The notes beneath the pieces are model-generated. The model was not told where the DNA came from and searched no databases. It saw nothing but the letters and a program-made list of their open reading frames with translations. Shown here in pieces: positions 29,206-40,988 of a stretch of 64,000 nt of DNA (position 1 is the stretch's first letter; each line of letters opens with the position of its first letter). A program made the position numbers and the translations under genes. Origin of the DNA: Tillandsia leiboldiana (lineage: Eukaryota > Streptophyta > Magnoliopsida > Poales > Bromeliaceae); assembly GCA_029204045.2 (NCBI GenBank), contig CM055061.1, positions 47,268,977 through 47,332,976 of the forward strand, in the 5' to 3' direction.

Positions 29206-32200
29206 TCCTCCTCCACTAAAGAAAGTTTCATCCTCGAAACTAGCTCGATTCCCCCAGGAATCACAACCACCAAGGGTAAGTACTCATCATCATCATCTCC
29301 AGCTCCTAAGTTATCATTCGCTCCCCGTGATCACTCCTCAACAACAACAACAGCAATATCCAGTACGGCATAGCCCGATTGCGCAATTCCCTCGTCTCAC
29401 GAGCCAGAATTCGCAACGGGCGTCCCTCGTACTCCAAACACTCATAGATCTCAAAGGGGCGGGTCAATCACGGTCGAGGGATCCAAAAGCATAACCTTCC
29501 TGAGCTGAGACATGTAACACAACAGGGTTCCATCCAAAGCTGGGGGAAACAAGATAATCGCCAGTGCAACACGCACCAAACCACAACCTGTGTCAACTCA
29601 ACCAAGGCAATCCGAAACACATCCTCGCAATCATCCAAGAAAGAAAGAAGCCCTCACAAGCAAGGGTCCTCACTCGGTCACTCCCGAATCTTGACCATCC
29701 GAGTGAACTACTCAGCCACGGTTTACCATAAAAAGGAACCCTCAGGGACACAACCGCAAGCCATGTTTGCCGCAACAGTCCGCACAGCGCTAGCTGTGGA
29801 ATCATCCAACTCAACCCCAGCCAGCTCTCCTGTTCCAGGTATCTGCCATCACAGTGGCCCTGTCGGGGTAATCCAGGATGCTCAATAATAACCCAATGGT
29901 AATTCCACAGTCACTATGGGAGGCATCACTAAAACTAGCAGATCTCTCTCCCAACACTAGTAATACTAGCCTCAGCGCTGGTATCAGTTTCATTATCCAT
30001 TAGCCGTGCTTTCCTGGCACTGTCAAGTCCCAGAAGTTCCTCACCTCAAGAATAAATATTGGTCTCAACCAATCTCGAATTAGTATCCATAGTGGCCGGA
30101 TTTCCACTGCCGCTCCTACGGCTCGAATAAAGTGACCCAAGAAGGTATGCTTCTGGAGCTACAACTTGTACCTCAATAACTTGGCATACCACTTCATCCA
30201 CACGGGCATGGTAGCACATCCCCAAGTGCTCCTCGTGCTCCACATCGCTCTGGGAGTAAATCCAAATATCCCTGGAGAATCTTGTTACCAATCCAATCAA
30301 GTATAGCTGGAGCACAATTCCTCAAATCATAAAAGTGGCAGGGCATTTATCAATCCACCTGGCCTCACTGTGAGCTCGAGATGCCCTACCGTGTCCTGAA
30401 CGCCGTCTAGACACGATCCTCGGCTGTCTGATTCTGAGTAGGTACTCGCATCATACAATAACTGCCTGCATATAGCTCCATCAAAAGGTCCTAGATACCA
30501 CCCGGACCTGTCTACACTCGAACCATAAAAGGACCCTCACAGTCGTGCATCAACGACGTGGCGTCACCACCGTGTACCAACGGCATGGCATCAGGTCAAA
30601 CAGACCCCTCGATCCATCAGATCCTGTAACTGCGCCATCAGCTCTCTCAGCTCTACAGGCGATACCCAATGAGGTGCTTTCAAGGGTGGCGCGGTTCCCC
30701 GAATCATGTCAAACGCAATCTCTATCTCCCTAACCGGCGGCATCGTCAACAGCTCAGGTGAAATCACACCCGGGATCTCGTGGGCAACAGAGATATCCTT
30801 GAACCCAGGTGCCGCCAAAAAGCACCTCTCACACTGTCGCTAAAGCCTGTGTGCTCTAACAGTCTTAACAACCAAACCTCCTCTCGTCTGCCTCGCAGAA
30901 AATCGACGTCCTCTCACTCCTTAGCCAAAACATCCTGTGGCGTTGTGCCAATCACTCTCAAGCACATGGTCAAGATACCGAACTGCCACAATTACCATTA
31001 AGTCTGCCGGTAACTCGCAGTCTCAGCTGCACTGGACTTGATCCAAAAGTCTCCTCCACATGCACAACAACAACAGACACCTGTACCTCTAGTGCACGTG
31101 GTAATAATTCTGCCTCTAGTCCATGCAGGAATGCAACATGCTCTAACTCCGGCTGCTATGATGAAATCACTCTTGCAACAACTCCATCCACTGCCGTGGC
31201 GCCCTCCAACCGGGCGGCACAAATTCACCCGTTCGATGCCAGTGGTTGTCACTCAATCTTCAAGGAAAAAAAATCTAGACCAAACACAAAAGGAGCACGA
31301 CCTCTATCTCTGCTCACATTGAGGCGACGAATAAGGTCCTCCGCAGATAGCAAATCCACGCTACCGCTGCGCCACTCTGATATAGATGCTGATGCTGCCA
31401 TCGGGGTCCACCCGATCTCTGGCATCTCAGGAACCCGTCATCCTGGAAAGGAAATCAGAAGTGCCTCTGCCGGCCGATTTGTCCTCCATCACCCGGCGCC
31501 AAGCGCCAATATCTTGAACTCGCCTCTAGTGGCAGATCCCTATCCAAAGGAACTGCAGCGCCACGCTCCATACACAATGCCTACTCCAACGAGGCGTCAA
31601 AACCTATAACGGAGGGACTGAATGAACTGAAAGGTATCCTGGCGCAATCCACTCCCAGCCACATATCCGATGCGCCTCGTCCCTCGAATCTGGAGTGCAC
31701 AGTTCAACAACGGCCAAAAATTCTCTAGCATAGGGAGGCTCTCAATTGATCACTCCATCACCACCAACCACGACTCTGCCTCCAAAGGCTCCAAACTCAA
31801 TCTTACGAGTCGGGGTGGTTCATCTGCCAAATCTGGCTCAATAGATCGATCGCGTCCCCTCAGCTCGCCAGCTGTCAACTATCCACCCTGCCTCGGTGCC
31901 TCGGCACTAAACATTGTCACAGAGGGGGCTACTCACTCCATCGGTGCCACATAAATCCCCACCCCTGAGGATACTGCAATCGGGTGGTCTCAGAAGGAAG
32001 CACTGTCGAGCTGCCCGCTGCTCCGACAATGGTGTCACTAAAACCAGCTGCTCGCTCGCTCTGCCGCTGATAGGCCTCAGACGATCTTGTCATCTGGGTC
32101 CGGAACTCTCTGACCTCAATCCGGGTATCCGGCCCAAAACCAACCGCTCAAGCTCAACTGCTATGACAGGAAGTACGCGGGTCAAAACCCAGCGTCGGGG

Positions 32201-32498
32201 AGACACAGCTCGCCACGACGAAACTGCAAAATAGTACAAAACAACGCTCGACCCAATCCAGCGAAAGTCTAAAGCATGTCACCCGTTCCACAGCATTATG
32301 TTGTCTGCAGCCAACATAATCACTTAGGAGAATAAACATGCCAATCACTCTTCCCATCCCTCGGGAGAGGTATAAAACTCAATCAGGACTCTCGCTAAAA
32401 ATCACGACTCTCACGAAGTCAACCAAGGGTCAAACCATAAGCCTAGGGTTTCTAAGTCCACCATGACCTACAACCTAGGCTCTGATACCACTCTAATC
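29206..32498 (-). pseudogene. Degenerate interior of Gypsy II
   Basis: 3.3 kb between PPT and PBS (TGGTATCAGAGCC on the minus strand, 32478-32490). Remnants of a Gypsy polyprotein are recognisable but heavily mutated: a segment at 30591-30818 on the minus strand (PPVREIEIAFDMIRGTAPPLKAPHW...ELMAQLQDLMDRG) corresponds to the start of reverse transcriptase, and the LTR-proximal end retains the TTTCGAGGATGAAAC motif and scraps of the integrase tail. There is no continuous gag, protease, RT or integrase. Large deletions are evident since a full Del interior is about 5-6 kb. Confidence 0.75.
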
Positions 32499-35400
32499 TG
32501 TCACGCCCCGGGGTCGAAACTGCGACCCGGGCTCGCCAACAGATCCGCCACCTATGCCAAACCCCGCATAGGCGAAGCGTCCTACCTGCAAGAAAAGTAC
32601 TACAGCTAACAGATATCAGAGCTATAAATGAAAATCCGCTGTATAACTAAAATCAACCACTGTACAACTGGAAATAATACAACAACGTCCATCTCCCAAA
32701 ATGATAATAATATAATATCCTCATATACAAAGGTCGAGACTCAACCGGGAGATACCTCCAATAAATACATCAGTGTACAGGCTCTCAATACATATCATAT
32801 CCTCACTACATCAGTCTCTCAAAAGAGGAAATAAAACAACTAATCTACTGAAGCTCTCCTCTGAAGGGGTACCGCTACTCTCCAAACATGGGTAGGGATC
32901 TAGCTCGCGACTCCCTCGCCTCGATCAACAACCGCAGAATCAGCAACTCCCGCAAAGACTCTGCAAAACAAAGGAGAGGAAGGAAAAAGAAGGGGAAAAC
33001 CCCCAAAGGGTGTGAGAACTACACCAAAAAGGGAGTTCTCAGTGGGTAACACCGCCAGACCCGACGGTCTGCCCACTAAGTCCTCAAGAGACAAAAACTA
33101 ACCAAAGCCTTAAAGACTGAAATAAGAAAGCTGGAGACTCTCAACAGCTATCATGCCTCTATCTAAATGCCCAAGATGGGAGAACCAAAGAATGGTATGC
33201 AACCCCTAGCATATGAAGTGCACAATCGACCCAATCGATAGACCAGTAATCACTGGCACTACCTGCTATGCCTGCTATGCCTGCCATGCCTGCTATGCCT
33301 GCCTGCTATGCCTGCCACGCTTGCCATGCCTGCTATGCCTGCCTGCCTGCTATGCCTACTATGCCTGCCATGCCTGCCTACCTGCTATGCCTACTATGCC
33401 TGCCATGCCTGCTATGCCTGTCATGACCTCTACTATGCCTACTATGCCTGCCATGCCTGCCATGCCTGCCTGCTATGCCTGCCATGCCTGCCATGCCTGC
33501 TATGCCTACTATGCCTGCCTACCTGCTATGCCTACTATGCCTGCCATGCCTGCTATGCCTGCTATGCCTGCTATGCCTGCCATGCCTGCTATGCCTGTCA
33601 TGCCTACTATGCCTGCCATGCCTGCTATGCCTGTCATGACCTCTACGTAGTGCACTAGTAAAACTGATACTGCCTGCTGGGCCTGCCAAATCGGGTATGC
33701 CAGCCTACGCATAACACCGATAGGGGATAGGAGTCTCAAGGACTCAAAGGTGCCTGCCAAATCGGGTATGCCAGCCTACGCATAACGCCGATGGGGGATA
33801 GGAGTCTCAAGGACTCAAAGTAACAAGTATCATAGTAGAATAAATCAGCAGGACTGGATCATGACACTAATCTAAGTGGGAAAGCCCAACCACTAAAGAA
33901 AGCCTCGGTCCTCAATCAGACGCAAAAGTACTCAAGTAGTGGGAAACTCTGTCCACTAGAGAAATCAGATACCCAATCTGGTGCATAAATAAATACCCGG
34001 TCAACCGCCCAATATCCGCGGTTGCAGCAAAGCCCCACAATTAATCCAACCTGTCCCAGACACCAAGTCCTGACTACACTACCCAGAACCCTTGGCCTGC
34101 TCGAACCCGAGCAACACTGACCACTTGACTAACAAAGAAGGGGAAAGGGAAAGCATGGTTTCTCCTAAGTCAAGTTCCAATATGTAGTGCAGCAGTAAAA
34201 GATGGCCTAGCTACATGTCCAAACAAGCATGCTTTTGTCCTCGGAAACGATAAAAGTGGGTGTAACATATATTAGCAAAGCATGCTAAAGTAATCCTACT
34301 ATGGTATATCAATCTCACCAAGTAGGCCATTCCTTGCTTACCTCTCGCTCATATCGGTTGTACATCAATTATGCCTGCTATAAGTCATAGAGGGGCGACA
34401 TCCCCACAAGTATACTTACATTCACCAGAATATATAATCTTATCAATATTAAGCTTACCCACCTGAAGTGCTCAATCCAAGGCAAACCTGGGGTCGGCGA
34501 AGAGCGCAGACGCTCACAGCCCAAATTCTGCCGAAACTGCATCCTCGGTACATGTCGTGAAAGTCTCGGCTCCAAACAGCTGAAAGTACCCCGAAATCAG
34601 AGTCTTTAGATCCAACGGGTGCAGCAACACTTGCAAACCCCCCTGGGTACAACAATAAGGTTCATCGTCACACTTGTGTTCCAAAATATCCAAGTACATA
34701 GAATTCTATTGGAACAGTCCCAAAGATGTGGATTTTTCACCTGCAGCAAGAACTCAGAAAAATCCAGCAAAAATACTATCGCGTTCCTCGCGTCGATACC
34801 TTCGAAACGAGTACCTGCACGCCAAATTCCGAGCCCCGTAGGCCGAGTTACAAATTCCACAACACAGGGCGCTCACAAACACACAACCATACATCTGTAT
34901 TTCCATGCACAGATAAAGGGAGAAAAATCTACCTCCGTGAAAGCCTCAGAAAAATCCAATAAAAATATAGTGATAATCCTTGTGTCGAGTAGATGAAAAA
35001 AGTGTATAGGCAAGTCTCTAACCGATGCCCGGTTACGGAGATAAAAATCCGGCAAGGTGTCGCTGTCCAGAAATTCCATCAGAAAAAGGGGTCCCAATAA
35101 GCATGGAAAAACTCCTCGAAAAGCGTGAAACAAGGGAAAGTAGAAAATACCAAGATCGTAGCTCTGTCTGTCATGGATCCAACGGCGCAAGAATCGCCAA
35201 AAACGGAGGTCGGAGTAGGCCGGGGGAGCTCGTGCACCGAAACGCGACGAAGGGGAACACAAATGGACGAGCGTCGCGCCGCACCGTAAAAGTGGGAACC
35301 TCGCTAAGCGTGCCACCAAAAATCTCCAAACTCTGCAGATAGATGCAGCACAGGGTGGGGATCAACTTTGCTGAAGGCCTCAAGTTGCTTTGAAGCTCGG

Positions 35401-36418
35401 AAATGGTGGAAAAAGGGGAGAAGAAGCAGCTCGGGTCGCTTAAATAGGCCCAGAAAACAAATCCAAAAATGACGGCCATGTCCTAAGTTCCGGGCGCCCG
35501 ATTTCTTTCGGGCCGCTATAGTGTTGGGCCCGGCCCAACACTGTGCGGGCCTGAATTCTTATCGGGCCTCCACGTAGCCCGCCAAACACCGAACACCGAA
35601 GCCGCCCGCTAGCCTGCCGCTATGTGGCCCGCCGTAGTGCCGACACGTGGCGCGCCCGAGCGCGGGAATGGCCGACAGCGGCCATGTGCGCGCCTACGCC
35701 ACCGCCTGCCGCCTCTGCACGCACGCGCCTCGAGGTGATCTGCACCGGCTCCGTGGACCCGGCGCACAGCACCGCACCAATGATACTCTACCACGTGTCA
35801 CAACCGGTCCACCGTGCACCCGCGATCTATTCCGTGGACCAAGACTGCAGAGCCAACCAATCCCGCCATGCCACGTGGCCTACCCCCGGTGCTCGGTGGC
35901 GCCGTGGACCGCGCACCTGCCCGCGCGCCCACCGACTGCCCGCGCGCCTGCCCGTGCGCTGCCCGCGCCTGCCCGCCGTCGCTCCCGTGCCTGCCCGCCG
36001 TCGCGCCCCGCCCTCCGCCGTTGCCGGCGCTGCCCGCCGGCCGCCGGAGTTACTGTTCCGGCGTGAACAGTAACCAGTGGCGTAAAAATCAAGTAAATAG
36101 CCCAATTTCATCGTTTTCGCGCGCTGAATCCAAATCCGATGTCCGTTTTGCCAAATTCCAACTCTAAAAATCACCGAATGCATCCGGAAAGATGTTTCTT
36201 GGTCCAAACTTCGCGCTGAGCCCAATTTTAATATCCATTGCGCGCAAAACCACTTCTAAGCATTCGACGGGGTCATCTGACTACTCCCGTGATCCATTTA
36301 ACACACCGAGTCCATCACTAGTGTCCAATTGGTGTACAAACGCCACCGACACGCCACATGGGCCTCCAGGAGCTGCTGATTAACCAGCAATCTCGTCGTG
36401 GGGATCTAGGTCCTCACA
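32499..36418 (-). mobile_element. Gypsy II 5' LTR
   Basis: 3920 bp uninterrupted copy; shows what the 3' LTR looked like before Sirevirus 1 entered. Contains the minisatellite (33262-33650), the palindrome (about 35518-35544) and the GC-rich region (35560-36060). Ends TCCTCACA, followed by CTCTC. Confidence 0.88.
33262..33650. repeat. ATGCCTGC minisatellite in Gypsy II 5' LTR
   Basis: Homologous to 26020-26432 but about 25 bp shorter and with rearranged unit order, showing repeat turnover since insertion. Confidence 0.95.
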
Positions 36419-36423
36419 CTCTC
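36419..36423. repeat. Target duplication CTCTC of Gypsy II, right
   Basis: Second copy of 13464-13468. Confidence 0.8.
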
Positions 36424-36630
36424 ACTTTCTCCTAACCAATACATACACAAGAGAGGGAGTAAATAAACCCACTCTACATGTGATGAGTTTCCGATGTGGG
36501 ACTAAACATCACATGTAGAGGGGAAATAGGTTTAGGCTCCCAGGCAAAGCCCATTTATATTGGGCCGCCCAGAAAAGCCCAAAGGCCAAAATACAAGTTT
36601 AAAATTACCAAATCCAAATAAAACCCAACA
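36424..36630 (-). mobile_element. Copia Y 3' LTR, part 3 of 3 (U3 end)
   Basis: Plus strand ends AAAACCCAACA, giving the element-orientation LTR start TGTTGGGTTTT. It contains the GATGTGGGACTAAAC motif. It is followed by a PPT. Confidence 0.75.
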
Positions 36631-36703
36631 ATCCCCACATGATTTAAAACTTGTAAATACAAACTAAAATAAACGAAATACAAAAACTAAAACATATGCT
36701 GGA
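36631..36703 (-). other. Copia Y polypurine tract and 3' UTR fragment
   Basis: On the minus strand the tract CATGTGGGGAT abuts the LTR. The sequence runs to CTGGA, where Gypsy III is inserted, and continues after 51386. Confidence 0.7.
36699..36703. repeat. Target duplication CTGGA of Gypsy III, left
   Basis: CTGGA before TGTAGAG; the same bases follow the other LTR at 51387-51391. Confidence 0.85.
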
Positions 36704-38829
36704 TGTAGAGTACCGGAACTTTGTTGAGTGTACCGACCTCGCGAGATGGCGTGGTGCGGAGTGATCGCCTTGGGCGTGTTCCATTTGGGCTTACAGATGA
36801 GTTCTGATTATTTCGGATCGACACAAAATCCATCGGGGTGGAAAGTGAGTCAGCAGCGTCGAAATTTGGAAGCCCAGTTGAATCAGTGATTTCGGGGCAT
36901 TGAGTATTTGTGGAATATTGGTTTGGATAGAAAACCGACTCCGCGGTCGCACGTAGGAATTTGGAAAGTGTTGAGACATGTGTATTTCCTGTTTATAGCG
37001 GAGTTCGGGTGGATACGTACCGATACGGAGGCCCCGAAGACAAAAAGTGAGTTGGACTTGGCAAGTAAGGATCTTCTTGTGAGAGTACCGGATTGTGGGA
37101 TTGAGCACCGACTCCACCGTCGAGCTTTTGAGTGGGAAAAGCTTTGGACATGTGTACTTTATGTTTACAGTGGGGTTCGGGAGATCTTAGAGTGATGCAG
37201 AAGCTTCCGGGACAGAAAGTGAGTTGTCGGCGAGAGAACCCGAGCTTCAGACTTCGGATTTTGGCATTTGGAGGCTAAGTTCCGGAACAGGTGTTTTGGT
37301 TCCGGAACTAGGCCTTGTGTTCCGGAACCGAAGTGGGAGTTCCGGAACTAATGGGCTGGTACCGGTACCCAATTAGTGGTACCGGTACCCAGTGTTTTTT
37401 TAGCCCAGAATCAGCACGTTGGATATTTTTGAGTGAGGGCATTTTGGTAATTTCCTCTCCCATTGCTTAGACCCTCTATTTATTGGGCCCCTGCTTCTTC
37501 TCCACGACAGGGAAAAGAGAAGAAAGAAAGAAAGAAAGTAAGGAAAGAAAAGAGAAGAAGATAAAGAGAGTGAGGGAAATTGAGAGGGACTTGATGGAGC
37601 TTAGTGTTTCTGCAGCTTGGGATCGAGCTGAGCCGCGCGCGCGAGTTGGCCGCACAGGAGGTAAGTGGTATGATTTGTTCAAGCATGAGTTTGGATTTCT
37701 TAGATGGATTTTTGTGGAGGTTTGAGCTTAATTGGATTATTCTTTCCATCCTTGGCATTGATGCTGTGAGCTCTGGATTTTTCTCGACGCGGAGTCGAGG
37801 CGTGCGTGCGCGCGTGCGTGCGCGCGTGCGTGAGTGTGTGCGTGTGCTATGAGAGGGCAGCAAGGGTCAGAGTGCGAGCCGATTTCATTAGAGGACTCGA
37901 GGGATTCGTCCGAGCTTCCGGGGATACTTTCCGAGGATCGCGACAGTGCGCGCACATGCGATGCCATTTTGGGCGTTCCGGCAGGATTTTGACAGTGAGC
38001 GGTGCGGAGCTTCACCGACTTCAGCGTTTGCCTGCGGAATGCATTTGAGGTGGGTTGGAATTTCTCCGAAATATATGGAATGCCTTCTAAAGCTATTGTA
38101 TGCATGTTGATCATGATTAGCTTAATATTTATATAGCTGATAAATCTGATAGTTGCCTAGAAAATCATGGAAAGACAATTATGGGCCCCAGATATTTTTA
38201 GCATGATCTAGGGATGAATTGACACCAGATTGCATGATTAGTTGACATTAGATTGGCATCTGAACCGTATTAAAAATCGGCGGACCGATTTTAATAAATT
38301 GAGACTTTAAAAATAGTTTGGAGAATTTTGTGAGCTGCCAGAGGGTTTGAGTAGGTTCAGGATGCATGTATCCTCGTGCCAGGGGGCCGAGTGGATTTTT
38401 AGAGCTCTGTGTGACGAGCTTCTAGTGTCAGGTGAGTTGAGATCCCTGGTGGGATTATTCTAGATCATGGATTGGTATATCTGATTTTAGTAGTGGAGAT
38501 AGTTCTCCGACTTGATTTCGAGAGATTGGGCTCTGGCAGATTGGGTCGTGGAGGGTTCCCGACTTAGCCATGGATGTGCATTATCAGATAGGGTCGTTGA
38601 GGGTTCTCCGACATAGCTATGAGAGGGTTTGGCATTCCTGATCCAGTCGTGGAGGGTTCCCGACTGTGATGTGATATCTGGTTTTGAGTATCCGATCTGT
38701 TTGATCGTGGATCACAGCCTGCATATACCATTCATGAGATAGTTGAGACTGACTAGATACTAGAGCTCGGTGGGGTCGCTCCCCTCGAGTACGCTCCGGA
38801 TGCGTGATGATGATTGAGATGGACCGACT

Positions 38830-39090
38830 AGGATGCCCCACATGCAGTGGGCAGGTGCGTTCGTAGTAGTCGGCGGGACGCCCCACGTGGAGTGGGCAGG
38901 TGCGTCCATAGTAGTCAGCAGTACGCCCCACGCAGAGTGGGTAGGTGCGTAGTACGCCCCACAGAGAGTGGGCAGGTGCGTAGTACGCCCCACACGCAGT
39001 GGATAGGTGCGTAGGACGCCCCACGGGGAGTGGGCAGGTGCGTCCATAGTGGTCAGTAGGACGCCCCACGTGGAGTGGGCAGGTGTGTTC
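38830..39090 (+). repeat. Tandem hairpin minisatellite CGCCCCAC(N5)GTGGGCAGGTGCGT
   Basis: Eight units in which CCCCAC and GTGGG flank a variable five- or six-base centre (for example GTGGA, GCAGA, AGAGA, ACGCA, GGGGA), each followed by CAGGTGCGT. The longer units add CCATAGTAGTCAG. Every unit can form a small stem-loop. The same array is in the 3' LTR (50380-50640). Confidence 0.8.
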
Positions 39091-39433
39091 CTAGACGACA
39101 GGCGCGGGCTCGACTGTGCCAGCTTTGGACAGTCATTGAGATTTGGGTTTTGAGAGCACCTTGTGTGCGAGTGCTGCATAGTTCGCTCTTAGATGAGTAT
39201 TCCTGTGAGCATGATACTTGTGGCATTTAGTAGTGAGGGAGTATGCATAGCGGGATCATAGTAGAGGTTTCCTTGAGCATATGGTTATGGCATATAGTTT
39301 AGCTCATTTCCTGCTTTCATTTATATATCTATCTGCATACCTATCTTTTGTGCCTCCTGTAGACTTAGTGGGCATACCGTGGATATTGGTGACGGTACCC
39401 ACTGAGATCTACCTTCTGCAGTAGATCTCATAC

Positions 39434-40988
39434 TGTGACGCCCCACTTCCCAGGGGGTCACCCATCCTAGAACTACTCTAGCTCTAGCACGCTTAACTCT
39501 CATGTTCCTCTTGGATCTTGCTACCATCCAAAATGCTATAGCCGGGTTAGAGATTTAGTCCTATTATATCATTTATATAGAGGACTAATCCAAATTCCGG
39601 GGGTGTTACATTCTTCCCCCCTTTAAGCCCTGACGTCCACGTCAGGCTCAAGCACACTCACAAGCACCGGGCGATGTGAGACTCGTCTCGCTAGCCTTAG
39701 CCGACCTTGTGAGGAGCTGCACTCCACTCACAACGGTCATTAGCCGGGGAGCCTCGCTCTACCCGCTATATAACCCTGGCTCAGCCGAGACTCATCTCAC
39801 ATTTCCGGCTGGTGAATGGCTCTGATACCAACTGTGACGCCCCACTTCCCAGGGGGTCACCCATCCTAGAACTACTCTAGCTCTAGCACGCTTAACTCTC
39901 ATGTTCCTCTTGGATCTTGCTACCATCCAAAATGCTATAGCCGGGTTAGAGATTTAGTCCTATTATATCATTTATATAGAGGACTAATCCAAATTCCGGG
40001 GGTGTCACATTCTTCCCCCCTTTAAGCCCTGACGTCCACGTCAGGCTCAAGCACAGTCACAAGCACCAGGCGATGTGAGACTCGTCTCGCTAGCCTTAGC
40101 TGACCTTGTGAGGAGCTCCACTCCACCCACAACGGTCATTAGCCGGGGAGCCTCGCTCTACCCGCTATATAACCCTGGCTCAGCCGAGACTCATCTCACA
40201 TTTCCGGCCGGTGAATGGCTCTGATACCAACTGTGACGCCCCACTTCCCAGGGGGTCACCCATCCTAGAACACTTCTAGCTCTAGCACGCTTAACTCTCA
40301 TGTTCCTCTTGGATCTTGCTACCATCCAAAATGCTATAGCCGGGTTAGAGATTTAGTCCTATTATATCATTTATATAGAGGACTAATCCAAATTCCGGGG
40401 GTGTCACATTACTGTGACGCCCCACTTCCCAGGGGGTCACCCATCCTAGAACTACTCTAGCTCTAGCACGCTTAACTCTCATGTTCCTCTTGGATCTTGC
40501 TACCATCCAAAATGCTATAGCCGGGTTAGAGATTTAGTCCTATTATATCATTTATATAGAGGACTAATCCAAATTCCGGGGGTGTCACATTCTTCCCCCC
40601 TTTAAGCCCTGACGTCCACGTCAGGCTCAAGCACAGTCACAAGCACCAGGCGATGTGAGACTCGTCTCGCTAGCCTTAGCTGACCTTGTGAGGAGCTCCA
40701 CTCCACCCACAACGGTCATTAGCCAGGGAGCCTCGCTCTACCCGCTATATAACCCTGGCTCAGCCGAGACTCATCTCACATTTCCGGCCGGTGAATGGCT
40801 CTGATACCAACTGTGACGCCCCACTTCCCAGGGGGTCACCCATCCTAGAACTACTCTAGCTCTAGCACGCTTAACTCTCATGTTCCTCTTGGATCTTGCT
40901 ACCATCCAAAATGCTATAGCCGGGTTAGAGATTTAGTCCTATTATATCATTTATATAGAGGACTAATCCAAATTCCGGGGGTGTCACA
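39434..40988 (-). mobile_element. Cassandra concatemer: five LTRs, three interiors, one LTR-LTR joint
   Basis: LTRs (177 bp each, minus orientation) at 39434-39610, 39833-40009, 40232-40408, 40413-40589 and 40812-40988. Interiors lie between LTRs 1-2, 2-3 and 4-5. LTRs 3 and 4 are joined directly through TTAC (40409-40412). The whole is flanked by CATAC (39429-39433 and 40989-40993). The 3' LTR of Gypsy III shows the unoccupied site (CTCACTCCCGCTG at about 50977). All LTRs carry the 5S-like segment. Copies are nearly identical to each other. Confidence 0.93.
40409..40412. other. TTAC joint between two Cassandra LTRs
   Basis: TT equals the two bases next to the LTR on the PPT side (complement of AA in GGAAGAA|TGTG) and AC equals the two bases next to the LTR on the primer side (complement of GT in CACA|GT|TGGTATC). 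This is the sequence expected when two blunt full-length linear cDNAs are ligated end to end. Confidence 0.75.

Larger units (their letters stand above)
13469..36418 (-). mobile_element. Gypsy II: non-autonomous Del-like LTR retrotransposon, split by Sirevirus 1
   Basis: Complete element on the minus strand. The 5' LTR is 32499-36418 (3920 bp). The PBS is at 32479-32490. The interior, 29206-32498, is only 3.3 kb and degenerate. The PPT abuts the 3' LTR at 29205. The 3' LTR is 13469-14158 plus 25945-29205 (3951 bp). Target duplication CTCTC on both sides. In the first 690 bp the LTRs differ by about 17 substitutions by eye (about 2.5%), so the insertion is fairly recent although the interior carries no intact gag or pol. 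It must have moved with enzymes supplied in trans. Confidence 0.88.
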
